Positions 45,904 through 53,203 of a stretch of 53,203 nucleotides of DNA are shown here, one piece after another. Origin of the DNA: Magnaporthiopsis rhizophila (Eukaryota; Ascomycota; Sordariomycetes; Magnaporthales; Magnaporthaceae); NCBI GenBank assembly GCA_003049465.1, contig PYSS01000177.1, positions 1 to 53,203 on the forward strand, written 5' to 3'. The notes beneath the pieces were generated by a model that was not told the origin of the DNA, made no database searches, and was given only the letters and a program-made list of their open reading frames with translations. A program made the position numbers and the translations under genes. Positions within the stretch are counted from its first letter, which is position 1; each line of letters begins with the position of its first letter.

Positions 45904-47937
45904 AAAAATTTTTAAAAAACGGGTTTATAATACAAAATAATAATTAGCCGATACGAAGGGGTAATAAAAAATATTGAAAATTGTTAATAAATTATAAAAA
46001 GGCAGGTTAAAAAATTTACCTGATAGTAAAAAAGATGGGCTAAAAAATTAATACAGAAATACCAGCAATAAATATATATTAAATAATTCCCACAAATCTC
46101 CGCTGTTATATTTGCTGTTGGATTTTCCCTTGCATTATAATAAACCATTTCGGGGGTATAATCGAAACCCTTAATAGCGCGAATTTCCTTTGCCCGGTCC
46201 CAGCCCACAAAAAGTATACCGTTCCAAAAAAATCCCGTTGCAACAGGAAAAAAAAGCCGAATTAAGCCTGGTATTATCCGCCTTAAAACAAACCAGTTTT
46301 ATAACCAAATAATAAATTGCAAAAATATTATAAAAATTAATATAAATTATTAATAAATAAATATAATAAACCTTAATAGCACAATTGGCAAATAATAAAC
46401 CAAACTTGCTTTTCCGAAAAATATTTGCTTTTGGTGAACCCGGATACCCGGAACGGAACAATTTTTTATTATTAAATAATTTTCGAAAAAATTATAAGGT
46501 TTTGATAAGAAACCCCCGAAACCTTTTACCCGCCGGCCTTATTAATTACCCTTTCCAGAAAATGATAATAATTATTGGTATAAAAATTGTATATTTTTAA
46601 CCCGGTAATTTTTAAGCATTCCACAATTTTTGCTAATACCCGGACCTTTTTTTAGAAATAATAATTCCAGGCAAATATTTATATAAAAATATTTAAAAAT
46701 GAATTTAGCAGCAATTTGTACTATATTATATAAATAGGATTTTTTTTAAAAAGATCCGCTTTATAATATTATGCTTTTCGAGCAAAATTGTTAAAAATAT
46801 TAGGCCTTATCGATAATTGGAAATTTTACTTTTTGCCCTCGAAAATCATCATAAAAATCCAAATAAAAAACAAACCAAGGCCAATAAAATGCATATATTT
46901 AAATATAAAAGCAATATTACCAATTATATTATAAAATTTAACCAGCACAATTATATTACTGAATGGTTCAAAATTATATTCCAGGATTATATTTAAAATG
47001 CCCTTCGCAAATAAAGAATTATTTTGGTATATTTATTTGAGGGCAAATTTTCCCAAAATAATGCTAAATTTTTAAATATTTATAAAAAAACCGGATTAAT
47101 TTATAAGCAAATAATAACAAATAAGGCTTTTATTAAAAAATTTTAGCCGGAAACAGGATTATAAAAGGCTAAAAAAGCGAAAAAATAAGCCCGCTTCGAT
47201 ATAAAAGCGCTTGAATACGGGCCGTCCCCGTAATAATAGCTTTAAAAACCTCCCAAACTTATCCTTAAATATCCAAAACAAAAAGCCCGCCGCTAAAAAA
47301 AAAATTGCGCCTAGCCAAATATTCGGACAACCTTAAAAAACATCGATTAGAAAAATATAAATAATTAAAAAGCAAAAAAAATCGATTATTAAAAGTGTGG
47401 CAAAAGATTCCAGCATATTTTAAACTGCTATACAAAAAAAAATACAAAGGGCAAAAATATACCTCCATCCTCGGGCAAAATTGCTGGCCTTAAAAGGAAA
47501 TTAAACAAAGCAATATTCCCGGTCGAAAAAAAAGATTTCCTACAAAAAGGTTCAAATTACAAGGATACAATTTTATAATAATAAACCTGTTAATAAATTT
47601 TTCGAAAAAATCAAAACCGATTCGAATTATTAAAATAAATGGGCCTTGTTTTCCCCGGATAAAAGGAACCCCTTATCCAAAATAACAAGGCTTATTTTAA
47701 ACATATTCCTATAAATGGAAAAAAAACCAAAAATTCCGGTCCAAATCCTTTTAAATACTGGAAATTATAAGAATTACCTCCTTCTAATCATAATTGCGGC
47801 CAAAATAAAAAGCAAATGGCTAAAGGAAAATTTTCTAAAATATTATCGAATTTTATAAAAAACAAAATAGGGCCAGCCTAATATTATTTGTTATATGCAA
47901 CCCTTAAATATTTCGATTATTATGCCATGTTACAATC
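45904..47937. mobile_element. RIP-degraded retrotransposon sequence, probably second gypsy family gag/protease
   Basis: AT-rich with many stops. Isolated peptides can be read on the minus strand near 46,120-46,210 (MGWDRAKEIRAIKGFDYTPE) and on the plus strand near 47,270-47,470, neither matching a domain I know. It is placed between the TRIM and the gypsy RT fragment, so a single older element is likely but unproven. Confidence 0.35.
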
Positions 47938-48348
47938 ACAGGCCTTCTGCTCCTAGGGTAGGGCACCTAGGGGCGGTGTTAAGCAGTACTGGTCTTGCAA
48001 GGTCGCCTTGCACATGATCTGGGGTCTGGTAAGAACGTTGTTTGTTAATGCTTGCCCAAAGGGATGCCTTAGAGCTAACTTAGGTTGACTGATGCCGAAG
48101 CCTCAGTCAAAACTGCCTGTTTTGTCCGGAGGTCCTGTCCCTACTTATAAGCGGACGACCTCCTTACTAGGTTCCTTGATCTGTTGCTCTGTCACAGATC
48201 CACAGATCTGTCTTGTTTGGTCACGTGACTCCTTACGTCAGCTTGGCCTTAGCCATTCGGTCCCTTGGCCTTCATGACTGCGGGCTAAGGGCGTCCTGCT
48301 GGGGGTTAGCCCCAGCCCCTCTGTCCCCTGCCTGCCGTGGTCGTAACA
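47938..48348 (-). mobile_element. Solo LTR with TGCCA target-site duplication, nearly RIP-free
   Basis: TGCCA at 47933-47937 and 48349-48353 flank a 411-bp LTR. Plus strand starts TGTTACAATCACAGGCC and ends GCCGTGGTCGTAACA, i.e. the TGTTACGACC family reversed. It retains the unmutated consensus for LTR segments that are mutated elsewhere, a TTATAAG box (minus), GATCTGTTGC / CACAGATCC repeats and GTCACGTGAC. It is an obvious GC-normal island in an AT-rich block. Confidence 0.9.
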
Positions 48349-49087
48349 TGCCATTATTATTTTGGATATTTTAAATTTAAACCTGGAATATAACATTATA
48401 TTACTAATATAATAAATAACCCGATATTATTTTATGGAAATACTGATATAATAACCTAATAATATAAAATTTAAATTAAATAATTGCAAAATATATTGCG
48501 AACCATATTATTGAAAATGCGGGGATCTTAAAAACCCGGGAAACATTTTTTCCATAATACTAGCAACCATAATATTTATTAAGAGCCTGGGGGTAAAATT
48601 GCCAACCAAATTGAAAAAAAAATTATTATATATTCCCAATAAATTTAATGAATTTTTACCAATTATAATACGCAAAATAATAATGCATTTGCCGGATCAC
48701 CAATTTTAAAACCACAAAATCCACCTGAAAAAAAAGCCATATTTAATTAAAGGCTTATTTATAATATAACCAAAAAAAGCTTAATATTCTTAAATTATAA
48801 TTAACAAAAAATCTGGAAACGGGATATATATATAAAAAAAAGGCGCAATTGGAGCCCCTTTAATATTCGCCCAAAAAAAAACAAAAAACCCTTAAAGCCA
48901 GTTATTAATTACCGGAATATTAATTTTAAAATAATCCCGGAATAATACCCAATCCTTTTAATTATTAAATTATAAAACCGCCTTTAAAACCCTAAACAAA
49001 TGATTAAAATCGACCTTAAAACAGGGTTTTATTTTATCCGGGTAAAGGAAAAACACGAATAAAAAACGGCCCTTTGTTACAAATATA
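48349..49087 (+). mobile_element. Second Ty3/gypsy family: RT N-terminal part (RIP-mutated)
   Basis: From about 48,890 the plus strand reads PLKPVINYRNINFKIIPE, stop, YPILLIIKL, stop, NRL, stop, NPKQMIKIDLKTGFYFIRVK, then EKHE, stop, KTALCYKY. This is the fingers/palm start of gypsy RT (usual form RPVVDYRNLN...YPLPLI..L..RL...K..TKIDL..G..LIRVKEG.EWKTAF). All stops fall at Gln or Trp positions. It differs from the main family (YIDYYPLNKI) in sequence. It is cut at 49087 by the LTR that follows. Confidence 0.75.
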
Positions 49088-49520
49088 TATTACAATCACA
49101 GGCCTTCTGCTCCTAGGATAGGGCACCTAGGGGCGGTGTTAAGCAGTACTGGTTTTGCAAAATTGCCTTGCACGTGATCTGGGGTCTGGTAGGAATGTTG
49201 TTTGTTGTTATTTGCCCAAAAGGATGTTTTGGAGCTAATTTAGGTTAATTGATGCTGAAGCTTTAGTTAAAGCTACCTGTTTATCTGGAGGTTCCGTCCT
49301 TATTTATAGGCGGATAACCTTTTTATTAGATTCTTTGATCTGTGATCTGCTCGCAGATTACAGATCATTTTTTTTGTTCTGTGATCTGTTAACAGATCAC
49401 AGATCACCCTGGGTCACGTGACCCCCTTTTGCCACTTGGCCCGTGGCCTTTGCAAGTGCGGGGTAAAGGTCTCCCGCTGGGGGGTTAGCCCCAGCCCTTC
49501 TGCCAGCCGTGGTCGTAACA
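49088..49520 (-). repeat. Solo LTR with large perfect palindromes
   Basis: 433 bp, plus strand TATTACAATCACAGGCC to CCGTGGTCGTAACA. The centre contains a perfect 26-bp palindrome (49378-49403), a 14-bp-arm hairpin with one mismatch (49337-49366) and the palindrome GGGTCACGTGACCC (49411-49424). Lightly RIP-mutated. Flanks ATATA and ATTAT do not match, so no clear TSD. It interrupts the second gypsy family's RT. Confidence 0.85.
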
Positions 49521-49826
49521 ATTATAAATTTAATCCAGTTATTTCCAACCCCCCGCTTCCGGGGCAGATTTATTTCTGTTTAACAAATAAATTATACATT
49601 TATTAAATGCATAAAATCCATAATAAAACCAAACTGCACCTAAAAAAGGCCTAGAAAAATTAAAATAATAAGCGGATAAAAAATGATCAGTATCCCTAAT
49701 ATTTATAAAAGGATAATTTATAATGCTAAATACCAAAAATATTAAAATTTGGCTTTTTGCAAAAAAAATTTAATACCAAACTTTTTTCGATTTTTCCGAA
49801 TTATTATAACAAGGGTGCAAGGTGCA
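49521..49826. other. AT-rich remnant between two LTRs
   Basis: No motif recognised. It may be the continuation of the interrupted RT, but the expected FGLTNAP block could not be found. Confidence 0.3.
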
Positions 49827-50306
49827 TATTATAATCACAGGCCTTTTGCTCCTAGGGTAAGGCACCTAGGGGCGGTGTTAAGCAGTACTGGGGTGCAAGG
49901 TCGCCTTGCACGCGATCTGGGGTCTGGTAAAACAGTTATCTGTATTTGCTTGCCCAAAGGGTTACTTTGGAGCTAACTTAGGTTGACTGATACCGAAGCC
50001 TTAGTTAAGAATTACCTTAGCACAATAGGAAACTAACGCCTTATATACCCGTACTGTCCTTTGTTTGGTAATTAAGGATACTGGTGATACGTTGGATTCC
50101 TTGAGTATTAAAGGTGTTTTTAACGATATTTTTGATACGTTTAGTACCCAGTGTATTATTTTATTGCCATATAACCTAGTTACGTAATTTTTTTTCCCTA
50201 ACTGGCCTTAATTATCCGGCCCCTGGCCTTTATAATTGCAGGATAAAGGCGTTCCACTGGGGGTTAGCCCCAATTTTTCTGTCCCCTGCCAGCTCTGGTT
50301 GTAACA
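49827..50306 (-). repeat. LTR, 3' LTR of the right-end minus-strand gypsy element
   Basis: Plus strand TATTATAATCACAGGCC to CTCTGGTTGTAACA, 480 bp. Its central module differs from the other LTRs (GAGTATTAAAGG, GATATTTTTGATACG, AGTACCCAGTG). Confidence 0.8.
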
Positions 50307-53203
50307 CCAGGTTCCCTTTTTTAGGCCAAATTCCTTTGGCCAAAACCTGCAATTCCCGCCTGTATCGGTCGATAAATATTTTTCTTTTTTATTTTACTCC
50401 TTTTTATCCTGACAAAATATTCGGTCGGGTGCAAAAAAAACCTTTCTCCGTGCAATTTTTTACGGTTTATTATGCCGATATTCTTAAATCGCTTTTTTTA
50501 TCGGGCGTTAAGATGCTTTTTTGTTCTAACTGCAAATTTCGTGGCATTTTTGTCTGCTATGCATCTTTTTCCGACTTTTTTTGTTATTTGGAATGCATTT
50601 GTTCCAACCAAATAAATTGCAATATTTTGGGTCCATTTCGGGCCCAATTTTTCCACGCTGCTTTTTAATTTTCCAAATTTCGGGACAAAATAAATTCGGT
50701 TTTTAACAAAATTTGCCGTTTTAAGGATAAGTAAAAGCGCCTGCGCAGATAGGAAAAATTTTGGCGTAAAAAGTATATTTAAATGGTTTGTTGTGGTTTG
50801 GATAATATTAAAGAACTGGAGCGGATCGAGCAAAAGAAGGCCGAAAAAGCGGCCGTATAGGCCCCTGCTTTGCTTTTAAATTTGCTGGTTCCTAATTTTC
50901 TTTTTTTATTTTCTGGTTGGAACGGGCTCGAAATTAATTTAGATTTTGATTTATTTGTTTTTTTTTAACCGAATAAATTAATAAGTTTTTAATAATTTTT
51001 TTAAATTATATAATATAATAATAATATATTTTAACCCTTATCGAAAAGTTTTGGGTTTAATTTTTAATATAATTTTTAATATAATAATGTTTTGCTGTTA
51101 TAGCGGTGTGCTATCGGATTAAATTTTTAATATTTATTAACCTTTTTATAATTGCCCTTGCTGATATTTTTGTAAAACTTTTTGGCAGTTTGTAAAATTT
51201 TTTTTTTTTATATATTATGCTTATATTTGTACCCTGCCCATTTAACCAAATATTATTATTTATAGTAATATATTTTATTATTAAAAACCTTTTTGATTTT
51301 TGATTTTTGGTTCGGGTTAATTTTTATTAATTTTGTGCTTTTCGAACCAGGCAGTGCCGGTTTTAGCAATAAAACGTGAAAAATAAGGTAAACTTTTATA
51401 ATTAACGGTAATTAAAATTCATAATTAATTAGCAAAATTACCTTTTTAACCCTAAATGGTCCGAATTTTTTGTGATCCAGCTTATTATTTAGCCGTTTTA
51501 TTTTAATATTGCAGCACAAAAAATAAATTTTTTTTTTTTAAAGGTTGGTTTTTTGAGTTTTTTTTTATTTGCCTGGATAAATATGCATTTCCGGAACTTT
51601 TCGAGCTTTTTTTGCAAATTTTTGTATAATTTGGTTATTTTGGTAACCTGTAGTTTTGCTATTAAAGCGTTTTTTTTTGTTTTAGGTTTTTTGTATATTA
51701 TAAATATAAATTTATAATTTGCGAAAAATGGAATTATTTTTATACTTTTGTATATCGAGTTATTATAAACAAATTGGGCTATAAAAAATAATTGTACCCA
51801 ATTAATTTGTTTATAATTAATATAATAATATAAATATTATTTTATGATTTGGTTTATCCGTTTTGTTTATTTATCCGTTTTGGAATAATAAATTATTAAT
51901 AATGCATGTTTTGTTTTAAGTTTGGTTATTAAAGCCCTCCAAAATTTGCTTATAAATAGCTTATTTCAATCCGTAATTAATTTATTGGGCATTTTGTGTT
52001 CCAAAATCATATTTTTAATAAAAATATATATTAATTTTATAATATTGCTATTTTTTTTATAAAATAAAAATAAGGCATATTTGGTAAGCCTATTTATTAT
52101 TATTAAAATATTATTATACTAAATATTTATTAATAACTTTTTTGATTTAGAAAATTTAACCACAAAATTTATTATAACTTTTTGTTATACTTTATTAAAT
52201 ACTGGCAAAATTTAAAGCAATCCGTAAGGTTTGTGCCTATTAGCCTTATTTTTGGCGCAGCTTTTGCAATTTTTAATTATTTTTTAAATTATAGCTCGGG
52301 TTTCTGTAAATTTGTGATATTGTTGCAATTTTTTCCAAATTTTAGTTATTTTTTAATATTTATAAACTATTTGGTTATAAATTTGCTGGATTTTTTTAGG
52401 GATCCATTTTTCCTAAAGCATAATTTTTGCTAATATTTATTATGCTGGAACAAAAGATTTATCTGGTTTTTATGCTAAAATTGTGTGTATTTCTGGCGGT
52501 ATTTTGTTTTTGTAATCCGGTTAGCAGCTTAGGGCATTTATTTATCCGTTTTCCGATCTTTTTTTATATTTAATTTTAAAATTTTAATCCTGGAAAAACT
52601 AACTTTACCGGATTTATTATTTATTTAGCATTTGGCAAATAATAAAATGCGCAAGGTTTTTATAATCCGTATAAATTATAATCTGATAATTTATTTAGCA
52701 CAGGTATATTTTTCATTTTTCCAATGCTCGAATAATAATTATAAGTTTTTTATCGTGGATCGGATATTTTAGTTTCGGTTTTTGAAATTTATGCAATAAA
52801 AAAATGCAGGGGTGCAATTTTTTATTATTATTTTTTTAATTAAATTATGCCCTAATCGCAAAATTCGACGCATTAATTTTAACCTTGAAAAATTTATTTG
52901 GGTTTGGTAAAGTTAATATTAATTTTTATATTATGGCTTTTTTTAGCAAATTAAAAGCTTTTTATTTTTATATCCCTTAATGGAACTGGTAATTATTTTT
53001 GGTAAAATTTATAAATAAAAGGGCTAATTTGTTAAAATCCTGGATAAATTATCGGTAAAAGTTCAAAAAACCCAAAAAGTTTTGTATTTTTTTAACATTA
53101 ATCGGTTTGGGTTATTTTTTTACAACCTGTACCTTTTTGGGTTTCATCCGTATTTAATCCGATATAATTATATATTTTAAAAAAATAACTTCCTATATAT
53201 ATT
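50307..53203 (-). mobile_element. Ty3/gypsy element continuing off the right edge (3' region, integrase, RT start)
   Basis: Read minus: CCAGG-adjacent 3' end, an antisense/sense open segment at 50336-50860, then chromodomain and integrase remnants at about 51,300-52,440. The integrase finger region near 52,200-52,300 appears as the reverse of LRHKPYG..NCTK. RNase H and RT begin at about 52,600-53,203. The same decay pattern as the other copies is seen. The 5' end is outside the window. Confidence 0.7.

Overview
The window looks like nuclear DNA of a filamentous ascomycete (Pezizomycotina) with a bipartite genome. About 1-1490 and 13,360-53,203 are strongly AT-rich and made almost only of decayed transposons. 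Their reading frames are full of TAA/TAG stops where CAA, CAG or TGG would be expected, and Thr codons have become Ile codons. That is the C-to-T (and G-to-A) signature of repeat-induced point mutation (RIP). About 1,490-12,930 has balanced base composition. All base-composition statements here are by eye.

AT-rich left edge (1-1490): a broken fragment resembling the C-terminal DNA-binding repeat of mitochondrial homing endonucleases, a short microsatellite, then unidentified degraded sequence.

Balanced island (1.5-12.9 kb): two good protein genes, both small secreted proteins. One (2582-3151, minus) is a 189-aa cysteine-rich protein with four copies of a five-cysteine motif. The other (12326-12706, plus) is a 126-aa cysteine-free basic protein with a signal peptide and a Kex2-type site. 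There is an intron-containing tRNA-Gly(CCC), a degenerate tRNA-like sequence, a PLAC8-family pseudogene, a short solo LTR with target-site duplication, and an N gap beside a poly-G run. Between 4.9 and 8.8 kb lies a mosaic of gene fragments (one resembling the N-terminus of the U2 snRNP protein SR140/U2SURP) and a long diverged tandem array. On the minus strand each array unit carries fungal intron signals: a 5' GT, a GCTAAC/GCTGAC branch site and a CAG, about 56 nt apart. This is the most unusual feature of the window.

AT-rich block (12.9-53.2 kb): nested Ty3/gypsy chromodomain elements of one superfamily, all with LTRs beginning TGTTACGACC and ending GATTGTAACA. One complete element (37800-45153) has equal 479-bp LTRs and a TCTGG target-site duplication. 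A second (21304-28813) has equal 509-bp LTRs. Others are truncated (12933-16718 minus; 16719-21303 plus; 33219-36219 plus; 49827-53203 minus). A Copia-like fragment lies at 28814-32025 (minus). A different gypsy element, with its RT at about 48,890-49,087, served as the target for several insertions. A 595-bp TRIM-like miniature LTR element (45304-45898) has 111-bp LTRs and a TGGGC duplication. A nearly RIP-free solo LTR (47938-48348) has a TGCCA duplication.

No metabolic pathway or operon is present. The picture is a small effector-like gene island surrounded by and invaded by RIP-mutated retrotransposons.
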